Shown here: positions 29,179 to 38,314 of the stretch, piece after piece
Numbering within the stretch: position 1 is the first letter of the stretch
Layout of the letters: each line of letters begins with the position of its first letter
Origin: Undibacterium sp. Jales W-56
GTDB taxonomy: Bacteria; Pseudomonadota; Gammaproteobacteria; Burkholderiales; Burkholderiaceae_D
NCBI RefSeq assembly: GCF_025548535.1
Contig: NZ_JAJLQW010000001.1
Span: 1,054,001-1,118,000, forward strand
Length of the DNA: 64,000 nucleotides
Direction of reading: 5' to 3'
Notes under the pieces: generated by a model
What the model was told of the DNA's origin: nothing
The model's database searches: none
The model's input: the letters and a program-made list of their open reading frames with translations, nothing else
Program-made: the position numbers and the translations under genes

Positions 29179-30132
29179 TTAGCGATGTTCGCCCGGCGGC
29201 TCTGCGTAAGCCGTGCGCCAGACGCGGCGGAATTGTCTGGCGGAGCCGAAGCCCGCTGCCTGCGCGACCTGTTCTATCGGCCAGTTGGTTTGCGTCAGCA
29301 ACTTGCTGGCAAGCGACAGACGCAGGCTGCTGATGTAATCTTGCACAGAAATCTGCGCATGCGATTTGAACAAGCGAGTCAGATGGCGGGTGCTGGTGCA
29401 GGCGATGGTCGCCAGCAACGGCAGGCTCCATGCATAGTCAGGTTGCTGGATAATCGCCTCCTGCACTTTATGCACGATGGGATGAATATGATTGCGATGC
29501 ATTAGCCACGGCGATAGTTGCGGATCCGATCCGGCGCGCCGCATATACACCACCATATTGCGCGCCACCGCGGTGGCTGCCAGCGGACCGGCTAACTCAC
29601 TGATGAGTTGCAGTGCCAGATCAATTCCCGCGGTGACGCCCGCACTGGTACTGATATTGTCATGCTGGACGTAGAGACGATTTTCTTCAACGCGGATAGA
29701 GCTGTCGATCTGCGCCAGCTCCCGGCAATGATCGTGATGGGTAGTCGCTGCATGACCCGCCAATAATCCGGCATGCGCCGCCAGCAACGCTCCTGAGCAG
29801 ATGCATACCAGCCGGTTCGTCGTTTTGACATGCTGACGCAGCCAGCGTATGCAAATTTGCTCATGCTCTTCCTGATAGGGGAAATCCATGCCGACCAAAC
29901 CGGGCAAGACAATAATCGCGTCTGCTTCGACTTGCCTGGGCAAAGGCAGCAAAGGACTCAATTGCAGTCCCGTCGAACAAATGATTTGTTCCAGGGGACT
30001 GATGAATCTCAACTCAAATCGCATCTCTTGCTGATAACGGTTCGCGAATAAAAAGGCATCTGCAGGACCCGCCAGATCGATCAGTAACGTATCTGGCAAC
30101 AGCAAAAAATACACCATCTGCTTACGCATCAT
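29179..30132 (-). CDS. GlxA-type AraC-family transcriptional regulator
   Basis: 317 residues. The N-terminal DJ-1/PfpI-like amidotransferase-fold domain (about 1-190) has VYFLLLPDTLLIDLAGPADAF and the nucleophile-elbow region VCICSGALLAAHAGLL; the C-terminal AraC helix-turn-helix pair (about 215-310) has IACTSTRHLTRLFKSHAQISVQDYISSLRLSLASKLL and IEQVAQAAGFGSARQFRRVWR. Such regulators respond to small metabolites. Its ATG shares one base with the stop of the EamA gene upstream, so both are on one message and the regulator probably controls that exporter. Confidence 0.9.
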   Translation of the reverse strand: MMRKQMVYFLLLPDTLLIDLAGPADAFLFANRYQQEMRFELRFISPLEQIICSTGLQLSPLLPLPRQVEADAIIVLPGLVGMDFPYQEEHEQICIRWLRQHVKTTNRLVCICSGALLAAHAGLLAGHAATTHHDHCRELAQIDSSIRVEENRLYVQHDNISTSAGVTAGIDLALQLISELAGPLAATAVARNMVVYMRRAGSDPQLSPWLMHRNHIHPIVHKVQEAIIQQPDYAWSLPLLATIACTSTRHLTRLFKSHAQISVQDYISSLRLSLASKLLTQTNWPIEQVAQAAGFGSARQFRRVWRTAYAEPPGEHR

Positions 30133-31046
30133 CAGGTCGCAAATAAGACGCGGACACGGTCCAGCAAACGCGCACCAAACACATTAATCAGCAAGCCGCA
30201 CATCACGATCAAGGCACCCATGATTTGCAAAGGCCGCAATGCCTCACCCAGCAAAATCCAGGCAGCGGTCAGGCCAATGACGGGCACCATCAGGGTCAGG
30301 GGCGCCACCATATGCGTCGGCAGGCTAGACAATAAGCGCCCCCATAAAGTGTAGCCAATCAAGGTCGCCGCCACTGCCAGATAAACAATCGTCAGCGCAG
30401 AAGATAAGCTCATATTGCTCAGGCTATGCACGATCACCTCGCCGCCCTCGAAAACAAGCGACAGCAATAAGAAAGGAATGATGGGAATCAAGGCGCTCCA
30501 GGACACCAGGCTTAGTACCGCAGTCGGACCAATCTTTTTATTGATCACATTACCGCTCGCCCAAGAGAAGGCGGCACAGATCGTCAATACAAATCCTAAT
30601 AAAGTCACCTGACTCGCCGAATTGGCCATACTCGCGCTGCCCAGAAGTATCAGGCCGGCACTGGCGACCAACATCCCGATCAGATTGCTGGGACGCAGTT
30701 TGTCGCCGAATACCAGCGCCGACAGACCCACCGTAAAGAATGCCTGTGCCTGTAATACCAGCGATGCCAAACCTGCCGGCATACCGACCGCCATGGCGGA
30801 AAACAAAAAAGCAAATTGTCCGAGACTGATGGTCAACGCATACGCAGCCAGTAATTTGAATGGCACCTTAGGGCGCGGCAAAAACAAGATCGCCGGAAAA
30901 GCCACCAGGATAAAACGCAATGCGCCCATTAAAAATGGCGGAATCCCTTTCAAACCAATTTTAATCACGACAAAATTCATCCCCCATAAAAACACAACAA
31001 TCAATGCAGTCAATAAATGACGGGTACTAAGGACGTTTTTAGACAT
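30132..31046 (-). CDS. EamA/DMT-family transporter
   Basis: 304 residues with ten hydrophobic helices in two EamA repeats. Repeat 1 begins LLTALIVVFLWGMNFVVIKIGLKGIPPFLMGALRF, and repeat 2 begins LGFVLTICAAFSWASGNVINKKIG. Proteins of this kind export amino acids, purines or other metabolites. The start is the ATG at 31046 (MSKNVLSTRHLL); the frame upstream to 31109 adds a non-hydrophobic, unlikely N-terminus. It is followed by a GlxA-type regulator with 1-nt overlap. Confidence 0.88.
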   Translation of the reverse strand: MSKNVLSTRHLLTALIVVFLWGMNFVVIKIGLKGIPPFLMGALRFILVAFPAILFLPRPKVPFKLLAAYALTISLGQFAFLFSAMAVGMPAGLASLVLQAQAFFTVGLSALVFGDKLRPSNLIGMLVASAGLILLGSASMANSASQVTLLGFVLTICAAFSWASGNVINKKIGPTAVLSLVSWSALIPIIPFLLLSLVFEGGEVIVHSLSNMSLSSALTIVYLAVAATLIGYTLWGRLLSSLPTHMVAPLTLMVPVIGLTAAWILLGEALRPLQIMGALIVMCGLLINVFGARLLDRVRVLFAT

Positions 31047-31141
31047 GGGAAATGAAATAAGTAATCGATGTGAGTAATAAGCAAGATGGCATTGATGGTC
31101 GCAGGGCAAAGACTTGAATCAGCTTACAACAAAATCATGAA

Positions 31142-31375
31142 TCAGGTTTTGCGCCGGTGTACCCGCTCTTGCGAGGCCGGAAAGTTTGCCAGTTTATTCG
31201 CAGGCCGAATCGGTCGTGCCACCAGATTGCCTCCGCAATTCGGGCAAATGCCACGGTATACCTGCTCAGTACAGCTTGCGCAAAACGTGCATTCAAAGCT
31301 GCAGATGCGTGCATCCTGAGAATCCGGTGGCAGATCGCAATCGCAGTGTTCACAATTCGGGCGCAGTTGCAGCAT
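31142..31375 (-). CDS. DUF1272 zinc-ribbon protein
   Basis: 77 residues, MLQLRPNCEHCDCDLPPDSQDARICSFECTFCASCTEQVYRGICPNCGGNLVARPIRPA. The paired Cys motifs CxxC, CxxC and CPNCGG form two zinc-binding sites, the exact layout of DUF1272. Function of the family is not known. It lies upstream of the EamA gene on the same strand (95-nt gap) and divergent from the 2OG oxygenase gene. Confidence 0.88.
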   Translation of the reverse strand: MLQLRPNCEHCDCDLPPDSQDARICSFECTFCASCTEQVYRGICPNCGGNLVARPIRPANKLANFPASQERVHRRKT

Positions 31376-31661
31376 GATTTTTCCTGAATAAAGGGCTGAA
31401 GATGCGACCAGAATAGCACGCTCATTTGAAAAAAACTGTTCGCACTGGGACCAAATGCGGACGTTTTAGGACATTTGTTGAAATGATTGGATAAACCGCT
31501 TGCTATCAACGTTACTATGGGGTTGGCGTGTATCGGTAAACCGATTCATGACCAATCTGATGGACAGTAAATAACTCGCATCGCCACGCACCGCCAGATT
31601 GCTTTCAGAGCGCTTCCGATATCTCTATAAAGAAAAATAATTCCATGCTGTTAGCCATTAA

Positions 31662-32309
31662 GTGAGCATCGCTCTCAAGCACGATGACTCGCCATCCACC
31701 ATGCCGGACGAGTTAATCAATCATCTCGTTGAGCACGGCTGGGCGCGCCAGGCAATTTTTCTCGGAACGGATTTAACCCTGGCATTGGCCGCAGAGTGTC
31801 GGGGACTGAGCGATCAAAAGCTATTGCGCATTGCCAAGACGGGGCGCGTAGCAAAGTCGGACACACATGTACAAACGCAAGCAAAAACAGAAGCGCAATT
31901 CCGCAGTGATCAGATCAGTTGGTTAACTGCCGGACAGTCATTGGCCTGCGATCAATATCTGCTGTTAATGGAGTCGTTGCGCCAGCGATTGAACCGCGAT
32001 TTGTTCCTGGGCTTGGATGATTACGAAAGCCATTTCGCTTTTTATGCGCCGGGCGCATTCTACGCGCAACATCGGGATCGCTTTCAAGACGATGACCGTC
32101 GCACGATATCGGTCGTCATTTACCTGAATCAAGACTGGCAGACGGAGCAGGGCGGCGCATTGCGCTTGCACCTGAACGAGTCAGAGTCTCTGGACATTGC
32201 GCCCGAAGCGAGCAGCATGATCCTATTTTTGTCCGCGAGCATGTTGCATGAGGTATTGCCAGCGACGCGCGACAGATTATCGCTGGCTGGTTGGTTTCGG
32301 CGGAGGTAA
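31662..32309 (+). CDS. 2-oxoglutarate/Fe(II) prolyl-hydroxylase-like oxygenase
   Basis: 215 residues of the P4Hc/SM-20 group. The iron ligands are visible as H137-x-D139 in YAQHRDRF and H196 in SASMLHEVLP, and the 2-oxoglutarate arginine as RLSLAGWFRRR near the C-terminus. The build suggests protein (prolyl) hydroxylation; bacterial relatives modify EF-Tu, but that target is only an analogy. The start is a GTG at 31662 without a clear ribosome site; ATG 31701 is possible. Confidence 0.85.
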   Translation: MSIALKHDDSPSTMPDELINHLVEHGWARQAIFLGTDLTLALAAECRGLSDQKLLRIAKTGRVAKSDTHVQTQAKTEAQFRSDQISWLTAGQSLACDQYLLLMESLRQRLNRDLFLGLDDYESHFAFYAPGAFYAQHRDRFQDDDRRTISVVIYLNQDWQTEQGGALRLHLNESESLDIAPEASSMILFLSASMLHEVLPATRDRLSLAGWFRRR

Positions 32310-32429
32310 GGTGAAAACGGTTTTTCTCGGTTGGTATTTTTAACGTAGACGATAACCTGCAGCTGGCGTGCGTAGCGCTTAAGTTGTCCAGCGGGTTGTT
32401 CGGTTAGGGTTCGTCTCCGCGCACCATAT

Positions 32430-32849
32430 TTACTTTTGGAACCAAGATAATAGTGGGAGATTGCCAAAGACCAGTACGGTGAAGAAGATCGCTGGGGCAG
32501 TCAAGAATGCCACGTGGCGAGGAATTTCTCTCCAAACAGGGTACTTGTGTTGTAAATAGTTTAATTCTGAAATAACACGCGGATCATTTGTTTCGCGTTT
32601 AAGATCCTTCAAAGCACGTAGCGACGGAGGAATGTTTTGGAAGGCGTGACAGTACATTGGAACAATAATGAACAAACATAGGAGCGCAGGACGTTGTGGC
32701 GACTTAAATTGAAGACAAGTCAGAGCAAGACCCATCGTGGTGACGGCGAAGACCCAATTGAGCCACTCCTTTTGCGCATTTGCCTCGCGAACGTACTCAT
32801 GGTCCTTGATAAGACGTTCTGAATCTTGGGACTGCATAAGGCTTGGCAT
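32430..32849 (-). CDS. Unrecognised three-helix membrane protein
   Basis: 139 residues with three hydrophobic segments (about 29-50, 54-70 and 112-130) and an N-terminus rich in charged residues (SQDSERLIKDHEYVREANAQKEW). AAGGAG lies 7 nt before the ATG at 32849, which supports a real gene. I do not recognise the family. It sits in a stretch clearly more AT-rich than its surroundings (about 32310-33290) and has no functional neighbours on its strand, so it may have been acquired. Confidence 0.65.
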   Translation of the reverse strand: MPSLMQSQDSERLIKDHEYVREANAQKEWLNWVFAVTTMGLALTCLQFKSPQRPALLCLFIIVPMYCHAFQNIPPSLRALKDLKRETNDPRVISELNYLQHKYPVWREIPRHVAFLTAPAIFFTVLVFGNLPLLSWFQK

Positions 32850-33286
32850 CGAATTCTCCTTGGAAGTTCTAACCTGTTTTAATGTGCAAATGGTAAATTA
32901 ACAGAATGTTAAATCAGTTGAAATTAACTCTACATCGTTGAAAACCTTTATCCAGTAAGACCTTCATTTGATGTTCTGATTTTATACAGTTTAACAGCGA
33001 GAGCACGATTGTGATGTAATTGATAGCATATGTTTCACCATTGCGCATTCCTCGTAAACCGAAATTCATGTCAGGTACTTGCGTAATTAGATAGATTGTT
33101 TTCACTATGCAGCTGATTCAACGCATACGTGATCAGTGCTTGAAGCGGTGCATGCGCAGACCAAGCTTCCTGAAGTATTTATGATCATTGTTACACCAGT
33201 AAAATACAAATTATTAAATCAGCATCAATTTCAAATGCATTTCGCACGAGACTCGTTACCCGAATAACCGTGAAGAAATTAAAACC
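32850..33286. other. AT-rich intergenic region
   Basis: 437 nt with no credible gene. A 63-codon minus-strand frame from a GTG at 33105 has no ribosome site and is probably chance. Base composition is AT-rich relative to neighbours. I see no repeats or attachment site. Confidence 0.5.
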
Positions 33287-33679
33287 ATGTCCTCTCACAT
33301 CTTCATCGGCATCACAGATTTTCCACGAGCACTTACGTTTTATTCCGCGTTGATGGATGTACTGGGTTTGCAATTGAAATTTTGCGATCCCGGCAAGCCT
33401 TGGGCGGGCTGGATGTCTCCGTTTGCTGCTCGTCCGCTTTTATTGATTGGCCGACCTTTTAACGGTGAAGTTGCTGCGGCGGGCAATGGGCAGATGATCG
33501 CTTTGTCAGCGTCTGACCGGGCTGCGGTTGAGCGTGCTTATCATGTTGCTTTGGTGTCTGGCGGTATTTGCGAAGGCGCTCCCGGCTTGCGGCCTGAGTA
33601 TCATGCCGACTATTACGGTGCGTATTTTCGTGATCCTGACGGCAATAAGATTTGTGTTTGTTGCCATGAACCGGCATGA
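33287..33679 (+). CDS. VOC-family (glyoxalase-like) protein
   Basis: 130 residues, MSSHIFIGITDFPRALTFYSALMDVLGLQLKFCD, with the second half ending YYGAYFRDPDGNKICVCCHEP. This is the beta-alpha-beta3 fold of the vicinal oxygen chelate superfamily with the common FRDPDGNKI signature. The metal ligands of true glyoxalase I are not all evident. Function (lyase, dioxygenase or resistance protein) is unknown. It ends about 80 nt before the leuA promoter. Confidence 0.85.
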   Translation: MSSHIFIGITDFPRALTFYSALMDVLGLQLKFCDPGKPWAGWMSPFAARPLLLIGRPFNGEVAAAGNGQMIALSASDRAAVERAYHVALVSGGICEGAPGLRPEYHADYYGAYFRDPDGNKICVCCHEPA

Positions 33680-33763
33680 GCAACGATCAGCAACCTTACT
33701 TGGCAACCCCACTTCGCCAGAGCGGCGGCGCTAAGTCATTTCCGTCATTGTTGCTGTCTGCTA

Positions 33764-33793
33764 TTGACAGCCGGGCGCATCGTCGCCTACATT
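33764..33793 (+). promoter_or_regulatory. Likely promoter of the leuA transcript
   Basis: A perfect -35 TTGACA (33764-33769) is followed after 18 nt by TACATT (33788-33793). The predicted start, near 33800, coincides with the ATG of the first leader peptide, so that peptide could be read from an almost leaderless 5' end. Confidence 0.6.
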
Positions 33794-33799
33794 AGTGGC

Positions 33800-33904
33800 A
33801 TGTATTCCGCACAATCTCAATCCCTACCAGTTCTATCGCACGGCGCCGGCACTCTGCTAGCGCTGTTGCTACTAGCTGCGCCGCTACTACGCGCTGTTCA
33901 GTAA
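33800..33904 (+). CDS. leuA leader peptide 1, leucine-rich
   Basis: 34 codons from ATG 33800 to TAA 33902. Ten codons are leucine, seven of them the CTA codon (codons 9, 12, 20, 24, 25, 29, 30); codons 19-30 read LLALLLLAAPLL. Use of rare CTA codons is the hallmark of leuA attenuator leaders. It lies upstream of a second such peptide and then leuA. I infer a ribosome-stalling sensor of charged tRNA-Leu. I did not find a strong intrinsic terminator right after it; the nearest hairpin is the small GTGCTCAGGCAC at 33932-33943. Confidence 0.7.
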   Translation: MYSAQSQSLPVLSHGAGTLLALLLLAAPLLRAVQ

Positions 33905-33985
33905 TTCTCCCTCGCTGTTGCTGTATCTCCGGTGCTCAGGCACTAAATCCAAACAAAATAGTCCGAAGTTGTAGAAAGCTGGCAC

Positions 33986-34096
33986 ATGCACTTTAAGTCC
34001 CTACTCGTAATGCTCATCTCCGGCGATGTCATCGCTGTGATGATCTTTGCGCGTGCGCTAGCTCTACTACCACTACCGACCGGTTGCCTGGCCTAG
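33986..34096 (+). CDS. leuA leader peptide 2, branched-chain-rich
   Basis: 36 codons from ATG 33986 to TAG 34094. Eight Leu (five CTA: codons 6, 25, 27, 28, 30), three Val and three Ile codons; codons 22-31 read ARALALLPLP. A later in-frame ATG at 34010 is an alternative start. It ends 104 nt before leuA. Tandem placement behind leader 1, with similar CTA clusters, suggests duplication or a two-stage switch. Confidence 0.7.
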   Translation: MHFKSLLVMLISGDVIAVMIFARALALLPLPTGCLA

Positions 34097-34128
34097 TGTT
34101 CCGTGGCCGTCAGGTAGCCTGGTGCCAC
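34085..34128 (+). promoter_or_regulatory. Competing hairpins at the end of leader 2
   Basis: GTGGC (34103-34107) pairs with GCCAC (34124-34128), with an inner CAGG/CCTG (34111-34114, 34118-34121). Alternatively TGCCTG (34085-34090) pairs with CAGGTA (34111-34116). The two are mutually exclusive, and the second involves bases that a ribosome at the leader-2 stop would cover. No T run follows, so control may be translational or Rho-dependent. Confidence 0.4.
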
Positions 34129-34199
34129 AACAGTTTCTCCCCGATTCAAAATTCTCGCTTTACCAAAATTGACCCGCATTGACCATAATAGGACTCATC

Positions 34200-35906
34200 A
34201 TGATGTTGACTAATCCAGCAGCGAAGTACCGCGCCTTTCCACCCGTGCAATTGACCAACCGTACCTGGCCAGACAAAGTGATTACCCGTCCGCCGATCTG
34301 GATGAGCACCGATCTGCGTGATGGTAATCAGGCTTTGATCGAGCCGATGAGCCCTGAGAAAAAATTACGATTCTTCGAGATGCTGGTACAGATCGGTTTG
34401 AAAGAAATTGAAGTCGGTTTTCCGTCGGCGTCGCAAACCGATTTTGATTTTGTCCGCAAGCTGATCGATGAAAACCGCATTCCCGACGATGTCACGATCA
34501 TCGTGCTGACCCAGTCGCGCGATGAATTGATCCGTCGCACCGTGGAATCGGTGGTCGGTGCAAAACAGGCGATTATCCATTTGTATAATTCCATCGCACC
34601 GGCCTTCCGCCGCATCGTGTTTGGCATGTCGCGTGAGGAGATTAAGGCGATTGCCGTCAACGGTACCAAGCTCGTGAAAGAACTAGTCGCGCAACATCCT
34701 GAGACCAGATGGGGCTTTGAATATTCGCCAGAATCCTTCAGTCTGACCGAACTCGATTTCTCCAAGAACGTCTGCGATGCGGTGTCCGAAGTCTGGCAGC
34801 CGACGCCGCATAACAAAATGATTTTCAACTTGCCGTCGACCGTCGAATCGAGCACGCCGAATGTGTATGCCGATCAGATCGAATGGATGCATCGCAAACT
34901 GGCGCGTCGCGATTCCATCATCATCAGCGTGCATCCGCATAATGATCGCGGCACGGCAGTCGCCTCCGCCGAGCTGGCCGTGATGGCCGGTGCGGATCGG
35001 GTCGAAGGCTGTTTGTTCGGCAACGGCGAGCGCACCGGCAATGTCGATCTGGTGACCTTGGCCTTGAATCTCTATACCCAGGGCGTACATCCCGGCCTGG
35101 ATTTTTCCGACATCGATCTGGTGCGTCAGTGTGTCGAAGACTGTAACCAGTTGCCGGTGCATCCGCGCCACCCTTATGTCGGCGACCTGGTGTACACCGC
35201 CTTCTCCGGCTCGCATCAGGATGCGATCAAAAAAGGGTTTGCCCAGCAAAAGCCGGATGGGCTGTGGGAAGTCCCGTATTTGCCTATCGATCCGGCCGAT
35301 CTCGGCCGCAGCTACGATGCCGTTATTCGCGTGAACAGCCAGTCTGGCAAAGGCGGCATGGCGTATTTGCTGGAACAGGATTACGGTTTGTCTCTGCCGC
35401 GTCGTTTGCAGATCGAGTTCAGCCGTGCGGTGCAGGTTGCGGCCGATGCCAGCGGTAAGGAAATTGTCTCCAGCGATATCTATGCGATTTTTAAACGTGA
35501 ATATCTCGACCAGTTCGCACCGTATGTTTATGTCGGTCATCGCATGAGCGAAGATACGGCGCAGGCCGAGTCAGTGCAGATCGAAGTCGATATTACGCAT
35601 CATGGAAAACCTGCGACCTTGCGCGGTAAGGGTAACGGGCCGATTGATGCGTTCGTGAATGCGCTGGGATTGAATATCAAACTCATGGATTATCACGAAC
35701 ATGCGATCAGCTCCGGTGCCGATGCGCAGGCGGCTTGCTACGTCGAGTTGCGCGTTGATCAGGGTGCGACCCAGTTCGGCGCTGCCTTGGATGGCAATAT
35801 CGTGCGGGCCTCGTTCAAGGCCGTGATCAGTGCGGTCAATCGCAGCCGGGTGGCGACGCCAGCGTTGGTCGCGCCCGAGGTCGGTGAGGCAGCTGCTGTA
35901 GTTTGA
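34200..35906 (+). CDS. leuA: 2-isopropylmalate synthase
   Basis: First committed enzyme of leucine synthesis: acetyl-CoA plus 2-oxoisovalerate. 568 residues of the longer LeuA2 type. The HMGL-like TIM barrel has [18 protein letters not shown] (metal and substrate binding), [51 protein letters not shown], and the C-terminal regulatory LeuA dimer domain follows (about 430-560), which binds leucine for feedback inhibition. The start is the ATG at 34200 with AGGA 6 nt upstream. Two Leu-codon-rich leader peptides precede it, so both enzyme activity and expression probably respond to leucine. Confidence 0.96.
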   Translation: MMLTNPAAKYRAFPPVQLTNRTWPDKVITRPPIWMSTDLRDGNQALIEPMSPEKKLRFFEMLVQIGLKEIEVGFPSASQTDFDFVRKLIDENRIPDDVTIIVLTQSRDELIRRTVESVVGAKQAIIHLYNSIAPAFRRIVFGMSREEIKAIAVNGTKLVKELVAQHPETRWGFEYSPESFSLTELDFSKNVCDAVSEVWQPTPHNKMIFNLPSTVESSTPNVYADQIEWMHRKLARRDSIIISVHPHNDRGTAVASAELAVMAGADRVEGCLFGNGERTGNVDLVTLALNLYTQGVHPGLDFSDIDLVRQCVEDCNQLPVHPRHPYVGDLVYTAFSGSHQDAIKKGFAQQKPDGLWEVPYLPIDPADLGRSYDAVIRVNSQSGKGGMAYLLEQDYGLSLPRRLQIEFSRAVQVAADASGKEIVSSDIYAIFKREYLDQFAPYVYVGHRMSEDTAQAESVQIEVDITHHGKPATLRGKGNGPIDAFVNALGLNIKLMDYHEHAISSGADAQAACYVELRVDQGATQFGAALDGNIVRASFKAVISAVNRSRVATPALVAPEVGEAAAVV

Positions 35907-36067
35907 ATTGGGAATTAATGCATCTAAGAGTGCAGCTAAACCTGTTATTTGCTGTGCCAATTGATTTGGTGTAGCAAATATCAGGCTTATTTTTCGTTTG
36001 AACTGTTTGATCGATATAAAATTTGGCTATGATGAGTGCCACCTCCATCACCCTCTGCTAATCGATC

Positions 36068-36949
36068 ATGCGCAGTTATTCCTACCGGCTATTGAATGTG
36101 TTTGCTGAAACCACCTTCGGCGGCAATCCTTTATGCGTGTTTGAACAGGCGGCAGGCTTGAGTGATGCAGAAATGCAGGCGCTGGCTTTGCAATTCAATT
36201 TGTCTGAAACGGTATTCATTCTGCCGTCCGATAAAGCCACGGCGCGCATGAGGATATTTACCAGCGCTACCGAAATGCCGTTTGCCGGGCATCCGACTTT
36301 GGGAGCGGCGCATGTGGCCAGCGAGCTTTTCGGTCAATCACAGGACAGCGTGACGCTGGAATGCAAGGCCGGCGTGATTGCGGTGCGGTTGGCGCAAGAT
36401 ATCTGGACATTTGCCGCACTCGCTAACGGTGCGCCGCAAGTTCTGTCTTGCGAGCTATCGGGGCAGCAAGTCGCCCGTATTTTCGGTTTGGCTGAACAGG
36501 ATTTATTGGGTGAGCCTGTGTGGATCAACACCGGGACGGATCAGTTATTGATTGCGCTTAAAACAGTCGATGCCGTGCGGCGCGCCCAGCCGGATGGTTC
36601 GCAGCTGATGCAGTGGCCGCCGAATAGCCTGGGCCGCAGGGTCGCCTATCTGTTTGCGTTCGATGAGGTGGCGCAAGCCAGTGCCGGACGCATGCGGCTG
36701 ATCTCGCGCTACTTTTTCGTCAAGCCGGGCGGCGGTGTCAATGAGGATCCCGGCACCGGTTCCGCCTGCGCCAATCTGGGCGGCTGGTGGATCGCTGATG
36801 GACGGGATTTGCCGGCGAGTTTGGCGATCTCTCAGGGTGAGCAAGTGCAGCGGGCCTGCCAGTTGTATCTCGACATCAGCGCAGAGCGCCAGATCAAGGT
36901 CGGTGGCAAGGTGCGGGAGATAGGGCGCGGCGTGATTAACCTGCCCTAG
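36068..36949 (+). CDS. PhzF-family isomerase/epimerase
   Basis: 293 residues with the PhzF signature at the start, YRLLNVFAETTFGGNPLCVFEQAAGLSDAEMQALALQFNLSETVFILP, and the matching second-half motif GGGVNEDPGTGSACANLGGWW. The fold is that of diaminopimelate epimerase. PhzF itself isomerises a phenazine precursor, but no phenazine genes are present and most homologues have unknown substrates. It stands between leuA and moeA without tight linkage to either. Confidence 0.9.
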   Translation: MRSYSYRLLNVFAETTFGGNPLCVFEQAAGLSDAEMQALALQFNLSETVFILPSDKATARMRIFTSATEMPFAGHPTLGAAHVASELFGQSQDSVTLECKAGVIAVRLAQDIWTFAALANGAPQVLSCELSGQQVARIFGLAEQDLLGEPVWINTGTDQLLIALKTVDAVRRAQPDGSQLMQWPPNSLGRRVAYLFAFDEVAQASAGRMRLISRYFFVKPGGGVNEDPGTGSACANLGGWWIADGRDLPASLAISQGEQVQRACQLYLDISAERQIKVGGKVREIGRGVINLP

Positions 36950-37044
36950 CCTAGAAATAGCGTGATCGTTATACAATCTAGTTCATCGAACATCCATCGA
37001 CTACCTTGCCTGTTCAAAGTTGACGGGCCGCTTACAGATTCTTT

Positions 37045-38286
37045 ATGACGACTAAAAAACCGATGTTGAGTGTTGCCGAGGCACTCGATTTTTTATTAAA
37101 CGCTGCAAAACCGATTAGCGGGACGCAGCAGGTGCCGACCCTGGCGGCGCATGGCCGTGTGCTGGCACAGGCGCAGCAATCGCAATTGCACGTGCCGCCT
37201 ATGGATAATACGCAGATGGACGGCTATGCCGTGCGCGCCGCCGATTGCGTCAGCGGGCATGCGCGTTTGCGGGTGTCGCAACGGGTGCCGGCCGGACACA
37301 TGGCCGATCCTTTGGCGCCGGGTACTGCAGCACGCATATTTACCGGGGCGATGATACCCGCCGGTGCCGATGCGGTCGTGATGCAGGAGCAATGCCTTGT
37401 CGAGGGCGATATGGTGACCGTATCGCATGCGCCGGTAGCCGGTGAATGGATCCGTCGCCAGGGGGAGGATATCCGTGCCGGAGCGACTATCCTGACTGCC
37501 GGTACCCGTTTGCGTGCGCAAGAATTAGGACTGGCGGCATCGGTGGGGCTGGCGCAACTGCCGGTCTTGCGCAAGCTGAGAGTCGCGGTGTTTTTTACCG
37601 GCGATGAATTAACGATGCCGGGCGAGCCTTTAAAGCCGGGTGCAATCTATAATTCGAACCGCTTTACCTTGACTGGTTTGCTGGAAAACATGGGTTGCGA
37701 GATTAGCGACTACGGTATCGTACCGGATCAGTTGCAGGCCACGCGCGATACCCTGCGTCTGGCGGCACAGGAGCATGACCTGATCATTACTTCCGGCGGC
37801 GTATCGGTCGGTGAAGAAGATCACATCAAGCCTGCGGTCGAAGCCGAAGGGCGTTTGAATATGTGGCAGATCGCGGTCAAGCCCGGCAAGCCGCTGGCGT
37901 TTGGCGAAGTCTATGTCGCGGGCAGCCACGACGATGGCGGCAAGTCGGCATTCTTCCTCGGCTTGCCGGGTAATCCTGTCTCCAGTTTCGTGACCTTTTT
38001 GCTGTTCGTGCGACCTTTCATCCTGGCGCTGCAGGGGGTGCCGGATGTGCAGCCGCAAGCGTATGTGATGCGGGCTGATTTTGCCTGGACTAAACCCGAT
38101 CGGCGCAATGAATTTTTGCGTGTCAAAATCAATCCCGATGGCGGCCTTGACCTGTTCGCGAATCAGAGTTCGGCGGTGCTGACCTCAACCGTTTGGGGCG
38201 ATGGCATGATAGACGTGGCGCCGGGGCAGGTGATCGCGCCGGGTGACCCGGTGCGCTTTATTCCGTTTACGAGTCTGATGTCTTGA
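37045..38286 (+). CDS. moeA: Molybdopterin molybdotransferase
   Basis: It inserts molybdate into adenylated molybdopterin, the last step of molybdenum cofactor synthesis. 413 residues with VPPMDNTQMDGYAVRAADC, RIFTGAMIPAGADAVVMQE, the MoCF-binding domain with ITSGGVSVGEEDHIKPAVE and KPGKPLAFG, and GLPGNPVSSFVTF. It is followed 28 nt later by moaD and then moaE, so this is a cofactor operon; the window holds several clients (23884-26500 and 50400-52688). Confidence 0.95.
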   Translation: MTTKKPMLSVAEALDFLLNAAKPISGTQQVPTLAAHGRVLAQAQQSQLHVPPMDNTQMDGYAVRAADCVSGHARLRVSQRVPAGHMADPLAPGTAARIFTGAMIPAGADAVVMQEQCLVEGDMVTVSHAPVAGEWIRRQGEDIRAGATILTAGTRLRAQELGLAASVGLAQLPVLRKLRVAVFFTGDELTMPGEPLKPGAIYNSNRFTLTGLLENMGCEISDYGIVPDQLQATRDTLRLAAQEHDLIITSGGVSVGEEDHIKPAVEAEGRLNMWQIAVKPGKPLAFGEVYVAGSHDDGGKSAFFLGLPGNPVSSFVTFLLFVRPFILALQGVPDVQPQAYVMRADFAWTKPDRRNEFLRVKINPDGGLDLFANQSSAVLTSTVWGDGMIDVAPGQVIAPGDPVRFIPFTSLMS

Positions 38287-38314
38287 CCTGTTGCAGTTAT
38301 TTTGCATTCTGTAT

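Noticed and set aside
32914-33105. A 63-codon minus-strand frame in the AT-rich patch
   Set aside because: GTG start without a ribosome site and no recognisable features.
36950-37044. Moco riboswitch before moeA
   Set aside because: Only 95 nt are available and no multi-stem structure with the known conserved bases is seen.
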